IMG/VR virus record: IMGVR_UViG_3300028829_007583
Span: 1 to 57,253 of that record
Length of the DNA: 57,253 nucleotides
Direction: 5' to 3' (one strand)
Source: a virus
Position numbers and translations under genes: made by a program. The notes below the pieces were generated by a model. That model saw only the letters and a program-made list of their open reading frames with translations. It made no database searches and was not told where the DNA came from. Below are positions 1 through 9,320 of this stretch, in pieces (positions within the stretch are counted from its first letter, which is position 1; each line of letters opens with the position of its first letter).

Positions 1-2
1 CA

Positions 3-368
3 TTTCCAGATTATATAAAATCAAACATGCTTGAAGATAGTTGGACTATACGAGCTGTAACTGGAGCTCCAAATAACATACCTCTTAATAAAAAATGGAA
101 AGATCAAGCTCTTGCCTTTTTTGATAAACATAAATTTATAATTAGAGATATTAAAGAATCACAAAGCTTACTTCAACAGATTCTTACATATTGTTTTGAA
201 GAAAACCTTTCCGACCTAGATACTAGAAACATAAACGACAACAGGAGTAAGTATAAAACAAAAAAAGTTAAATTCGCAGAATTATCAATGGAAGAGCGCG
301 ATATTTTTAACGATAGGTCAAAGTGGGATATAGACTTATATCAAGAAATTTTAGAAAAAAAATATTGA
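3..368 (+). CDS. Sulfotransferase-like protein, C-terminal part (5' end outside window)
   Basis: The frame is open to the left edge; the first ATG inside it is at 27, but in-frame codons continue upstream, so this is most likely the end of a longer gene. The visible part, about 121 residues, has the look of the C-terminus of small sulfotransferase-family proteins: a segment ending in a helix that reports on an ESQSLL-type stretch, then an NDNRSK stretch and a closing DIDLYQEILEKK helix. The PAPS-binding N-terminus is not visible, so activity cannot be judged. It precedes two glycosyltransferase-like genes, which fits a surface-sugar modification cassette. An unrelated helical protein is possible. 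Confidence 0.45.
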   Translation, partial: FPDYIKSNMLEDSWTIRAVTGAPNNIPLNKKWKDQALAFFDKHKFIIRDIKESQSLLQQILTYCFEENLSDLDTRNINDNRSKYKTKKVKFAELSMEERDIFNDRSKWDIDLYQEILEKKY

Positions 369-386
369 TTTCTTAAAAGAGAAGAT

Positions 387-392
387 TATAAT
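387..392 (+). promoter_or_regulatory. TATAAT hexamer just upstream of the 402 start
   Basis: A perfect TATAAT lies nine bases before the ATG at 402, followed by an A-run. No Shine-Dalgarno is present. It fits the pattern of -10-like boxes next to start codons seen elsewhere here, but chance matches are common in such AT-rich DNA. Confidence 0.25.
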
Positions 393-401
393 AAAAAAAA
401 T

Positions 402-1064
402 ATGAAAGTAATACATTATTATCCGCCAATATATTCAATGTTTAAGCAAATGGCTGAAAGGAATTTTGAAAATTCCAGTTTTATATTGGAATCGAGAGAG
501 CTAGACGATTTTAAGAAAAAGAAGCTAGAGAAGGTCGAGCTAAATGGGGGATACAAAGTAAAAAAGCTGTGCGAAGATATAGAAGCTAATCTAGGAAATA
601 ATATTTTGTATCTTGATCCAGCTGTATATGTAAACCCAACTAAAGTTAGAGATCTATATAAATACCTTCTTAATTTTAAAGATGTTGATTTGTGTTTGCC
701 GAAGCATACTAAAAGAAGCGGATATTCGCCCTGTGTAATGAAAATAAAATGTACAAAGAAAATGTTGGCCTTTTTTGAGCACATCAGAGATAGGGTAAAG
801 AAAAGCAAGCAGTACACTGAAGAGCCAGTAATCAATAATGTAATAAAAGAATGGAAGGAAAGGATATCCTTTGAAGAGTTAAATGCTAAAATATTATGCA
901 CCCCTTTTATATCTAGCGAGGCTGTTAGGCAGAGTTATTACCTATGGAATGTCTGGACAAAAGCGGAAGGTCTGACTTCCTCTGAGGTTTATGACAATAA
1001 AGTTAAAATAGTATTTGATCATAGATTTATTAACAGAGAAGACTACAACTACTTTAAGTTGTAA
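402..1064 (+). CDS. Putative glycosyltransferase-like protein (GT-A style)
   Basis: A 220-residue protein. Residues about 68-80 read ILYLDPAVYVNP, with Asp72, in the position where small GT-A transferases carry the strand and acidic motif that bind the nucleotide-sugar metal; the residues after it (DVDLCLPKH) also fit that fold. A true DXD is not present, so this may be a divergent or inactive member. It is followed without a gap (TAA then ATG) by a second transferase-like gene, so the two are probably translated together. The likely role is modification of host or virion glycans. Function is inferred from fold-level resemblance only. Confidence 0.4.
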   Translation: MKVIHYYPPIYSMFKQMAERNFENSSFILESRELDDFKKKKLEKVELNGGYKVKKLCEDIEANLGNNILYLDPAVYVNPTKVRDLYKYLLNFKDVDLCLPKHTKRSGYSPCVMKIKCTKKMLAFFEHIRDRVKKSKQYTEEPVINNVIKEWKERISFEELNAKILCTPFISSEAVRQSYYLWNVWTKAEGLTSSEVYDNKVKIVFDHRFINREDYNYFKL

Positions 1065-1853
1065 ATGAAAATTTATACTTTTTTTGAGCCCGTAGAGGAC
1101 TCTCATGATAAACAGACCCAGGAAGGCTTACTAAAATCATGGAAAGATAATTGGATTGCTCATGGGTGGGAACCAGTAGTAATTAACAATGACCATGCAA
1201 AAAGTCATCATATGTACGATGAAATGGTCGAAAAAATGAGAAATTTCCACGTGTTATTTACGGGGAATAAAATTAAGCTATATGGAATTTACTGTTATAC
1301 GAGATGGCTAGCATATTCCGCCTTAGAATCTGAAGAGCAAATTTTTACTTGCGACTACGATTTAGTAAATAATGGACTGAAACCTGGAGCTATAAAACTC
1401 AAAGAGGGAATCAATCTCTATTCAGATTTTTGCCCATGTTTTGTTTCGGGAAAGTCTAAAGATTTTGAAAGATTTTCTAGGTTTATGATTTCCATAAGCG
1501 AACTTAGGTTCAACAGATTAAAAGGCAATATAAGAAACCTTTCTGGTACAAGGTCTGATATCTATCATGATCAAGATGTATTAGTTAATAATTTGTCTAA
1601 TAAAAATTCTAGATATGGAATAGAGTTATGCTCTGATTTAAATTTTAATCTATCTACTAAATATGTCGGACAAATGGCGGCAAAACAAACTTTCGATTCG
1701 TATATGTTTAAAAAACCAATTCCCCAAACTTTACATTTCTCAAGAAGTAGCATGTTGAGATTCAGAAAAGATGCGGGATTAAATGAAAAATATAAAGATA
1801 TTGACAACGATACATTAAGATTAAAAATTGTACAAGAAAAGTTTGGTAGCTAA
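1065..1853 (+). CDS. Putative glycosyltransferase with DXD motif
   Basis: A 262-residue protein. The N-terminus has the GT-A pattern seen in small phage and bacterial transferases: LLKSWKDNWIAHGWEPVVIN, then a YTRWLAY helix, then a CDYDLVNNG segment in which Asp97 and Asp99 form a DXD motif suited to metal and nucleotide-sugar binding. A later His-Asp (YHDQDVL) could be the usual downstream motif. The gene begins directly after the TAA of the preceding gene, with no Shine-Dalgarno, suggesting coupled translation. Sugar donor and acceptor cannot be read from sequence. Together with the sulfotransferase-like remnant it forms a probable glycan-modifying cassette. Confidence 0.55.
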   Translation: MKIYTFFEPVEDSHDKQTQEGLLKSWKDNWIAHGWEPVVINNDHAKSHHMYDEMVEKMRNFHVLFTGNKIKLYGIYCYTRWLAYSALESEEQIFTCDYDLVNNGLKPGAIKLKEGINLYSDFCPCFVSGKSKDFERFSRFMISISELRFNRLKGNIRNLSGTRSDIYHDQDVLVNNLSNKNSRYGIELCSDLNFNLSTKYVGQMAAKQTFDSYMFKKPIPQTLHFSRSSMLRFRKDAGLNEKYKDIDNDTLRLKIVQEKFGS

Positions 1854-1858
1854 AAAAA

Positions 1859-1885
1859 ACACAACAAAACCCCGTTTAGTTGTGT
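1859..1885. terminator. Strong hairpin; intrinsic-terminator polarity on the minus strand
   Basis: A 12-bp stem with a single mismatch (1859-1870 against 1874-1885) closes a CCC loop. The run of A before the left arm means that, read on the minus strand, the hairpin is followed by a T tract. On the plus strand, where both neighbouring genes lie, no T tract follows. It could stop antisense transcripts or act as an mRNA-stabilising or processing hairpin between the sugar cassette and the adhesin gene. Confidence 0.4.
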
Positions 1886-1896
1886 ATATCTATTAT
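1882..1896 (+). promoter_or_regulatory. Candidate promoter directly upstream of the adhesin gene at 1901
   Basis: GTGTATATC is followed at once by TATTAT (1891-1896), four bases before the ATG at 1901. There is no Shine-Dalgarno. If this is the -10 box, transcription would start at or very near the start codon. Confidence 0.35.
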
Positions 1897-1900
1897 ATAT

Positions 1901-4435
1901 ATGGCAGAAACAGCACCTTACTCACGAATAATAATTAAAACAGTAGATAATACTGATTATATATCAATCCCATTTGGTAAGCCAGAATATTTTGGTTCGT
2001 CGAAAAAGTTTAACTTCAGGATAACCTGGGGAGATGGAAAAATAACCAATTTAAAAAACAATTACAATTACAAGGATGTATCTTGGGATAGAAACTACGA
2101 TAGTAGCGGCAGACCTCAAAACCCAGCCCCTCAAAGCGATACCGCTTTAACTATAACACATAAATACGAAACAGCAGGTCAATACGATATAGAAGTCAGA
2201 GGTGGCTTTGATAACAGTATGGATGATCAAGGAAACTCTCTTAATAACAATGATAACCAATTAACTTTGAAGCTATGTTTTGCCAAGTCATCAGATAGAA
2301 TGTCATGCAGAGGAACGCCAGAGGTAATAGAAGAAATAAATGGGATAGGCGGAGCTCACAGAGGGGAAATATATGTACATGGACAAGGAGATTTTGAAGA
2401 TTTTATCAACTTAAAAGAGATTAATTGTGGTATTAGATTATTAACCTCAGCAAATCCTAAATCAAATTTACTTTACGATGGAGGGGCTGGAAAAGTCGCT
2501 TTTATAAATACTTTTAAAAATTGTGAAAAAATAGGATTAGGAAAGAAAAACAGAATAAGAACGTTACCCCAAGGAGATGCCAAAATAATAGACATGGAGG
2601 GATGTTTTGACAATTGTGGGTACAATGGATTTTTACCATGGGACACATCTTTAGTTACGAACTGGAAAAGAGCATTCAGGAAGAGTAAAAACCACGCGAA
2701 AATCGCCTTTGACTTTTCTGCCGCTGAAAATTTAGATTATGCATTAGAAGACTCTTATGCAGGTAGAGCTTATAGATTGCCAGTTACCGTAAACAAAGGC
2801 GGTTCAGGAATTGTTGATGCAAAATGGAAATTTGTACTTGCAAAACAAACAGATAACATTGCAATATGGTCTAATGATGGGTCCACGTTACCAGGAGATC
2901 CTGGAGGAAAACAGCCACAGGGAAGCATCGTCGGGAAGACGAACGATAGCGGTAATTTCAATGTTAACTTAGGTGATATTAATTTAATGGAGTGCATAGA
3001 TCCTGATTCATATTTAGACCAAGAGACCGAAAATGATTTTATTAATTTAAGATTGCACTCTTGGTGCTCAACGGATGGTGGGTCGTCTTTTCAAAAAATT
3101 TCGAATAAAAATTTAAATTTAAATGTAATAGGGACTCTAAAATTAGAGTCTGATTTTCTATTTGGAGATTTGCGGAATGTAGTTTCTATGGTTGGGACTT
3201 TTAAAGACCACAAGAAGTTTGATGCGAATTTATTGAGAAGATGTTTTACATCAAATGTGGTTTACAAACTAGAAGATATGGAAGCGTGTTTTGAGGGGGT
3301 AGATTTCCTTAAACTAAGAAATTCTAACGATAACGGTACTAGATTTAGATTAAGATTGACTAATGCAAAACCAATATCAATTAAATCATATATCAGGAAC
3401 TCAAAAAATGCATTTGATATAAGATACATGGATGGATCTAGGATAACAAATATATCGCATTTCGTTCAAAATACAGATTACAACCAAACAATAAGTTTTG
3501 ACATGCAAAAAGTAACAGATACTTCTTATGCATTTGCTGGTTGTACTGGAAATCCATACATAAGAACTCTATGGCTTCTAAGAAGTGGAGATGGGAAAAA
3601 TTTTGCAAATATAAATTGCGAAGGAATGTTTGAAGGAAGTTCAAACTGGGATACAGATTTACCATGGAAACACTTAAAGCCAACATCTACAGAGAGAATG
3701 TTTAATAATTGCTCTAGTGATTTTAAATCTTCCATGGGTTTTGGCACTTTTGATAATTGTACTACAATACGAGCTATGTTCAGAAACTCAGGCGTGAAAG
3801 CGATAGGAAACTTAGCGGCACTTAGTTTAAAGAATGTGGTAGATGCAAGTTATGCATTCAAAGGAACTCAAAATGATGTATCTGTAAATAGATGGTTTTC
3901 TAACCCAAATATAGAACATAAGATTGAAAATATAGATGGTATGTTCGAAGGATCAGTAAATACAACAATAACGAACTTATGGGCTGAAGTTATAAGTAAA
4001 ACAGTGAAATCGGCAAGAGCTGTTTTCAAGAACAATCGAGCTGTACCTTTAGACAATATAGTTAAAACATTTAGAAATACATCACAAGACAATGTTGTAG
4101 AACAGATAGACGAATTTTTCAGAGGCATCTTGCTAAAAACAGGGGAATTCAACACTGATCAAAGAAGATTTATTAGACAATGGCATGTAAACAATAAATG
4201 CGAAAATCAATTTAATGTTCTCAAAGCCGTGTCCTTTGGAGGGCCTGCAACATATTCAAGCTGTAGATATAAAAATTATGAATCTGACGATCAAATTGTT
4301 ATAGAGCCAGAATATGAAGAAGTAAACCTATATCAAAAATCAGAAGTAACATACGATCACATTTGTGAAGACCAATTAATAGATGAAGTGTCAATTCCAG
4401 AAGGATTAGATACAGTATTCATGGCAATATACTAA
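1901..4435 (+). CDS. PKD-like / BspA (DUF285)-like repeat protein, putative adhesin
   Basis: An 844-residue protein. The ATG at 1901 (MAETAPYSR) is preferred over an in-frame TTG at 1880 that lies inside a hairpin. The N-terminus has WGDG at residues 43-46 and an HKYETAGQYDIEV strand starting at His87, the pattern of a PKD-like beta-sandwich that precedes BspA/DUF285 repeats in bacterial surface proteins. Degenerate repeats follow along most of the chain, with units such as MEGCFDNC, MFEGSSNWDTDLPW, MFNNCSSDF and AMFRNSG, which fit BspA-type leucine-rich repeats. There is no signal peptide or membrane segment, as expected for a virion part. It is the first of a pair (second copy at 6771) around a serine protease gene. 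A host-binding role is inferred. Confidence 0.6.
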   Translation: MAETAPYSRIIIKTVDNTDYISIPFGKPEYFGSSKKFNFRITWGDGKITNLKNNYNYKDVSWDRNYDSSGRPQNPAPQSDTALTITHKYETAGQYDIEVRGGFDNSMDDQGNSLNNNDNQLTLKLCFAKSSDRMSCRGTPEVIEEINGIGGAHRGEIYVHGQGDFEDFINLKEINCGIRLLTSANPKSNLLYDGGAGKVAFINTFKNCEKIGLGKKNRIRTLPQGDAKIIDMEGCFDNCGYNGFLPWDTSLVTNWKRAFRKSKNHAKIAFDFSAAENLDYALEDSYAGRAYRLPVTVNKGGSGIVDAKWKFVLAKQTDNIAIWSNDGSTLPGDPGGKQPQGSIVGKTNDSGNFNVNLGDINLMECIDPDSYLDQETENDFINLRLHSWCSTDGGSSFQKISNKNLNLNVIGTLKLESDFLFGDLRNVVSMVGTFKDHKKFDANLLRRCFTSNVVYKLEDMEACFEGVDFLKLRNSNDNGTRFRLRLTNAKPISIKSYIRNSKNAFDIRYMDGSRITNISHFVQNTDYNQTISFDMQKVTDTSYAFAGCTGNPYIRTLWLLRSGDGKNFANINCEGMFEGSSNWDTDLPWKHLKPTSTERMFNNCSSDFKSSMGFGTFDNCTTIRAMFRNSGVKAIGNLAALSLKNVVDASYAFKGTQNDVSVNRWFSNPNIEHKIENIDGMFEGSVNTTITNLWAEVISKTVKSARAVFKNNRAVPLDNIVKTFRNTSQDNVVEQIDEFFRGILLKTGEFNTDQRRFIRQWHVNNKCENQFNVLKAVSFGGPATYSSCRYKNYESDDQIVIEPEYEEVNLYQKSEVTYDHICEDQLIDEVSIPEGLDTVFMAIY

Positions 4436-4437
4436 TC

Positions 4438-6750
4438 ATGAGCGATAAAGAAAAAATACTAGAAGAAGCGGAAAGACTTCTTGAAAATTTTAAAATAACA
4501 TCAATCTCTTTTGGTCCGATGGTAAAACCTGGGACAAAAGATTTAGTTGAAGCGGTAAAAGTAGGAGTTAAGGAAATGCTTGAAGATTTGCCGAACTATT
4601 TAGAAATAGAAGGTCAAAGATATGATGTCTATCAGTCATGCGAAAGAGTAATCCTTTGTGACGAAACTGAATTATCTGTTCCTACTAATAAGGCCGAAGG
4701 AGAGAAATTGCAGTCTTGGTATAAAGTCGGAACGCAAACTGCAGATGGAAGTATATTAAGTTCAGTAATCCACGAAAATGATTGTGGAGTAGCCTCCCCG
4801 CTAGAAAACAAAAAAAAGATAAGACCTTTAAAGAGTGGAGCTGCAATAAGTGCGGACAAAAAAAGCATCGGAACGTTAGGGTGTTTCGCTATCGATAATG
4901 AAGATGGAAAACTTGTAGCCTTAACCAATGCTCATGTAGTAAATGGAGGGGTAATACCTTTGTTAACATCAAAACAAGAAGGAATAGGAAGGGACTACAG
5001 TATACTAGGAAAAAAAGTATATCAAGGCGATTTTACTAAAGATGACGGAACAGTTTACGAAACATCTTATTCAAAAATTACAGAAGATGATGTTGTAGGA
5101 ATAGTAAAAAGATATCTTCCTGCTGGAATCGCATACACCTTTCAGGGAAAATATTGGAAGCAACATATAAAAGAAGATCAATTTCAAATTGACGCTGCAT
5201 TAATAGCGGTAAAAAAAGGTACAGTAGATGCTGAGTCATGGAAACTAGTAGGAGTGGACAATGCTGATTTCAATGACGGTGGACCTCCTACATTTTGTGG
5301 TGAAGTAGAATTTCGTGAATGGCTAAGAGATAGCTATTGGTCGGGGTATACCCAGGATGTGGGCGGAGGAGTAGATGAATTTAATACTCCTAATGAGCCT
5401 GACATGATCATTTCTGGAGCTGCAACGGGAGCAAAAGACGGAACAAAAACTGGACCCGATGATTACAGGTGGAGAATATCTGGACCCCTTAAGTTCCAGG
5501 AAATGGAAATAGATGGAGGTGGAAAGCTTGTGTCTATAAATGCCAGAGATAATGTAGCCTTAGTAAGACAACAAAACAAAGATAGATATAGGCCGAATGC
5601 AGATGATACCTTGTTCGTCGATACTGTACCTAGAGGAGATTGGAATTGTGCAGATAATATACTGCCTGGAGATTCTGGGTCTGTTGTATATTCAAAAATA
5701 AACGGATCATGGAAAGCGGTTTGCTTGGTTTACGCAACCAAATCTAGTATAGGCGGAACCCAACAAGATCCTGTTACAATATATACAGAAGGTCTTGTGA
5801 TTCCTTTTTATATAGTTGCAAAACTCATGAATATATCAGAATGGGATGGAATAGTAAATGATTCTATATTCTCAGAAAATAGCGAGAGCGGTTTCAGGGT
5901 TGACACCAGACATGTAAAGGGGTTAAGCGGCATATACAAACATAGAGTCGGCGGTAAATCATATTTTCAGGCTGGTTTAGTTCCAAGAGAGCCAAGGCCA
6001 TACCCCCCAATGAAAGAATCCTTCCAAGCCGAAGAAGAACTTAAACCGATTCCACAGTCTTCGCTAATAGAGCAATTTGTTAAATATGACAGTGTTACTG
6101 TTGACACTCCTGCAGGCAGATCGTGGAATGATAACGAAAAAGGCTACTATTCAGACCCTGTATGGTTTAAGATTACAAATCTTAATATTTCTGAATCAAA
6201 TATACCTGCTATAATCAAAGGAAGTGGGCTGGATTATGGAGTATTATCGCTAGACTTAGCTATAGTACATAACGACCAAATAAATAATTTAGAAGATATT
6301 TACTTTTCTCCAGAGAGTAGAAAAACAGCGATTTATGGATCAGTCCCCATATTAGAAATTTTTGGAAACAGTATAAAGTCTAGTTTAAGCGGAGGATTAG
6401 ATAATATACTGCCAAGATTAAAAAGTTTATTAGATGGAGGACAATCAGATGCTGATAATGGATTAAGATCTCCGAACCTTTATAGATTAAGATTTAAAAA
6501 TGGAGCTAGAACAGGAAAACTTCAAAGCTCTTCAAGCATCAATATAACCAACACTACATGCTATAAAGAATATGTGCCATGGGAATTCGGTTCTGATAAA
6601 AAATTAAAAGGTGCAGCTAAGGCCGAACCTGCCGCACTTGAAGATTGGGTGGACCGAGGAGCAAGTATAGTTTTAGTACTTTCTTATGTAGGAAAAGATT
6701 TGAACTATGTTGTGGATCAAGTAACTGTGACATCTTTAAAGAATAAATAA
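4438..6750 (+). CDS. Trypsin-like serine protease with large unassigned C-terminal region
   Basis: A 770-residue protein with an intact trypsin-fold triad: His166 in LTNAHVVNG, Asp252 in QIDAALIAV and Ser413 in PGDSGSVVY. The GDSGS oxyanion motif and the following VCLVYA strand are typical of chymotrypsin-fold peptidases. A long insert separates Asp and Ser. Residues about 1-120 are a helical N-terminal part; residues about 520-770 are beta-rich and not recognised. No signal peptide is present. The gene starts two bases after the stop of the adhesin-like gene and is followed by its paralogue, so the three are probably one transcript. Prohead proteases are normally of other folds, so processing of virion adhesins, the tape measure or host surface proteins is more likely than head maturation. 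The substrate is unknown. Confidence 0.75.
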   Translation: MSDKEKILEEAERLLENFKITSISFGPMVKPGTKDLVEAVKVGVKEMLEDLPNYLEIEGQRYDVYQSCERVILCDETELSVPTNKAEGEKLQSWYKVGTQTADGSILSSVIHENDCGVASPLENKKKIRPLKSGAAISADKKSIGTLGCFAIDNEDGKLVALTNAHVVNGGVIPLLTSKQEGIGRDYSILGKKVYQGDFTKDDGTVYETSYSKITEDDVVGIVKRYLPAGIAYTFQGKYWKQHIKEDQFQIDAALIAVKKGTVDAESWKLVGVDNADFNDGGPPTFCGEVEFREWLRDSYWSGYTQDVGGGVDEFNTPNEPDMIISGAATGAKDGTKTGPDDYRWRISGPLKFQEMEIDGGGKLVSINARDNVALVRQQNKDRYRPNADDTLFVDTVPRGDWNCADNILPGDSGSVVYSKINGSWKAVCLVYATKSSIGGTQQDPVTIYTEGLVIPFYIVAKLMNISEWDGIVNDSIFSENSESGFRVDTRHVKGLSGIYKHRVGGKSYFQAGLVPREPRPYPPMKESFQAEEELKPIPQSSLIEQFVKYDSVTVDTPAGRSWNDNEKGYYSDPVWFKITNLNISESNIPAIIKGSGLDYGVLSLDLAIVHNDQINNLEDIYFSPESRKTAIYGSVPILEIFGNSIKSSLSGGLDNILPRLKSLLDGGQSDADNGLRSPNLYRLRFKNGARTGKLQSSSSINITNTTCYKEYVPWEFGSDKKLKGAAKAEPAALEDWVDRGASIVLVLSYVGKDLNYVVDQVTVTSLKNK

Positions 6751-6770
6751 AAACCAAGAGATTTAATTAA

Positions 6771-9311
6771 ATGGCAACTACAATAGGAACGTTTCCCCAA
6801 GCATCGAGCAATACTAACAATATAGGCGGCGATGAAAAAGTAATGGTGTTAACCATTAACACATCTGGATACGAAGACACCCATCAATGGCAACCAGGAA
6901 AACACAACGTTACAGTTGAACACCCATTTGAGTATGGAACAGCGGGCCAGTGGGAGGGTGATAAATACTCAAACACCATAGTAATACCAATCTGGAGAGT
7001 TGGAGCAGCAGGAGTAACAATAAATTGGGGAGATGGTCACTCAACAAATTTACCTGCAAATTGGGAGTGGACTGGAAGCAGTAATCATAATAATTTTTTT
7101 ACAATTTGGAGAAATGCTGCAACAGGTGCAAACAATACTCAACAAATTATAGATGGTGGATATGAAAATTTAGTCCACAAATATTCAACTTCTGGCCAAC
7201 ATACAATTACAATAACTGGAGACGTTGAAAGATTTGGGGCATGGTTTGAACTCCACAATGAAGAACAGTTTCAACACTGGGGCAGTATTGGACCTGGAAG
7301 TTACAATGGAATTTATACGCGAAATTTATATAAGTATTCATGTTGCTTTTCATCAAGAGTAACTTCTATAGGGGAATTTCCTTTCTGGAATGATTGCGAA
7401 TGGATATATCCTTTTATATTATCAAATATCACGAGCTGGAATAAAAATTCAATTTTTAAAGGCTTTAAATGTATAGGTGGATTCGTTTCTCATATTGAAG
7501 ACAGAGATAATGCTGGCACTTATAAGTCTGCTGGTTTTGATGCAAGCTTTACATCTCAAGCTCCTGGCCCTTTTGATAATTGGACAGCGAGTAGTGATTA
7601 TACTGAGCAAGTTTCAAACGGACTTAAGCTTAGGACATGGTCTGGAGGTAGTTATGAATACTCTTATCTCGTCAAGTCTTTAGATTATGCACTTAGAGGT
7701 AGAAATAATTTCGCTTCAGAAGTTTATGACACCAATGGGCCGAATTTTCAGAATATAAGCACAGACCAGTGTGGGAGAATAAAATTTAATGGAGATTTAT
7801 ACTTAAAAAATTTGAGTATACCATCTGATGGATTTTATGGGAGGCTCGTCAGGGAAGTAAGTAACAATGATAAAAAAATTCAAATTGGAAAATTAGGCTT
7901 TACTCAATTTTACGAGTCTGATGATGCTATTCCTTATTCATGGATGAAATACGGTATAGATAATGCTTTATTCTCATTTGACGACGATTCTAGTTTAAAT
8001 TTATCAGCGGGAGTTGTGCCGACTTGGCCTATCTTAGAAGCATTTAAGTCGGAGTTAGGATCAGTTAAATCAACAGAAGGCATAGATTCTTTTGATGAAT
8101 TTTTCAAAGATGAAGTGGTTACTCAGGGAGATATAAATGCTTTAGCTGAGCTTTGTAAATTCAATCCTAACGCAAGTTTTAAAAGTATGTTTGAGAACGC
8201 TACATTTAGAACTGATATAGATATAGAGTCATGGGTTTTAAATGGTTCAGATTTAACAAACATGTTTAAGGGGGCTACGTTTGAAGCAGGAATAAAACTC
8301 CCCAAAATAGAAAATCCAGCGTCATTAGTAAGCTTTTTCGAGAATGCCACTGTAGCTGGAACGATAGAAGGTTTAGAAGGGTTAGTTTTAAGCGAAGCGA
8401 CTAAAATAGAAAACATATTTAAAAATACAACTCTTTCTGGGGGTGGAATATCTAACATAGGAAACTGGAAAGGTATTGGTGAAGGCCAACTATTCAATCT
8501 TATTATAGAGCATCTGGACAATATTAAAGATGGAAATCCCGACAATAAACTAGAGAGTTTTAGTACAGTGACAAATGATATTGTGTTACCAGGAGAATTA
8601 GATTTTATTTCAGAAATAAAAGATTGGTATAGAATAATGCCAAAACAGAGTGGAGATAATAAGAATGCGAATGGGGGTTATAGTTATAACCCAGCAAATA
8701 TTAGTAAAATATATGAAGCCTATGGTTCGGGTGGAGCTAGAAATAGTTCAAATAATATAATCCCTAATTTTACTGAAGCTGGAAAATACGCATTTATTGT
8801 TGATACACAACTTTCTAATAACTATACTACTCCTACTAGTGTGCAGGATGACAAAGATAGCCTTTTTGCTGGGTCTTACCCCTCTGTTTATGATTTAGCT
8901 CTATATAACACAGATGAAGAGTTGGATTTTAATAAAGACGAATCACTTTTAGTAAACGTAGATATTAATGATGCAAAAAAAATATCTAAATACTCGGCGG
9001 ACGATGTAATTTCATACAGCTCATATCTTGCAAAAAATGTAGTATCAGACAGTTTTACAGCAGGAACTATAGCAAAGGACATAGGAAGAAGATCTTATAT
9101 TGCTGTCATTGATGTAGATAAATCTTTATATACAAAAACTAAGCTTTACTTGAGATTCAAAAGCGAAAATACCTGGTCATCAGGTGGGGTAGAAAATGCA
9201 CAGGTTGATCTTGGTGAAGATGTAAGAGTACAACTATACAATCCTCAGTGGAATGGGGCTTATAACGATTTACTCACCGCCCAAAAAGAAGCTGAAGATT
9301 CAGGAGTTTAA
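6771..9311 (+). CDS. Second PKD-like / BspA (DUF285)-like repeat protein
   Basis: An 846-residue protein related in plan to the one at 1901. WGDG stands at residues 86-89 and HKYSTSGQHTITITG starts at His136, marking a PKD-like N-terminal domain. Residues about 460-570 carry clear BspA-type units (SFKSMFENATF, DLTNMFKGATF, FFENATV, IENIFKNTTLSG). The C-terminal 200 residues are a separate beta-rich region not shared with the first protein. The start ATG has only a weak AAGAGA upstream. The two copies are too different at base level to be a recent duplication. A host-surface or receptor-binding role is inferred from the family and from neighbours (protease, esterase). Confidence 0.55.
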   Translation: MATTIGTFPQASSNTNNIGGDEKVMVLTINTSGYEDTHQWQPGKHNVTVEHPFEYGTAGQWEGDKYSNTIVIPIWRVGAAGVTINWGDGHSTNLPANWEWTGSSNHNNFFTIWRNAATGANNTQQIIDGGYENLVHKYSTSGQHTITITGDVERFGAWFELHNEEQFQHWGSIGPGSYNGIYTRNLYKYSCCFSSRVTSIGEFPFWNDCEWIYPFILSNITSWNKNSIFKGFKCIGGFVSHIEDRDNAGTYKSAGFDASFTSQAPGPFDNWTASSDYTEQVSNGLKLRTWSGGSYEYSYLVKSLDYALRGRNNFASEVYDTNGPNFQNISTDQCGRIKFNGDLYLKNLSIPSDGFYGRLVREVSNNDKKIQIGKLGFTQFYESDDAIPYSWMKYGIDNALFSFDDDSSLNLSAGVVPTWPILEAFKSELGSVKSTEGIDSFDEFFKDEVVTQGDINALAELCKFNPNASFKSMFENATFRTDIDIESWVLNGSDLTNMFKGATFEAGIKLPKIENPASLVSFFENATVAGTIEGLEGLVLSEATKIENIFKNTTLSGGGISNIGNWKGIGEGQLFNLIIEHLDNIKDGNPDNKLESFSTVTNDIVLPGELDFISEIKDWYRIMPKQSGDNKNANGGYSYNPANISKIYEAYGSGGARNSSNNIIPNFTEAGKYAFIVDTQLSNNYTTPTSVQDDKDSLFAGSYPSVYDLALYNTDEELDFNKDESLLVNVDINDAKKISKYSADDVISYSSYLAKNVVSDSFTAGTIAKDIGRRSYIAVIDVDKSLYTKTKLYLRFKSENTWSSGGVENAQVDLGEDVRVQLYNPQWNGAYNDLLTAQKEAEDSGV

Positions 9312-9320
9312 TTAGAAAAA

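Noticed and set aside
419-901. 160-residue frame on the minus strand
   Set aside because: Lies wholly antisense to the glycosyltransferase-like gene, is Ser/Phe-rich as expected for an antisense frame of AT-rich DNA, and has no promoter or start context.
1880-1900. In-frame TTG start upstream of the adhesin gene
   Set aside because: It lies within a hairpin arm and a promoter-like box; the ATG at 1901 gives a normal N-terminus.
8123-8545. 140-residue minus-strand frame
   Set aside because: Antisense shadow of the BspA-like repeats; Pro/Ser-rich composition and no independent support.
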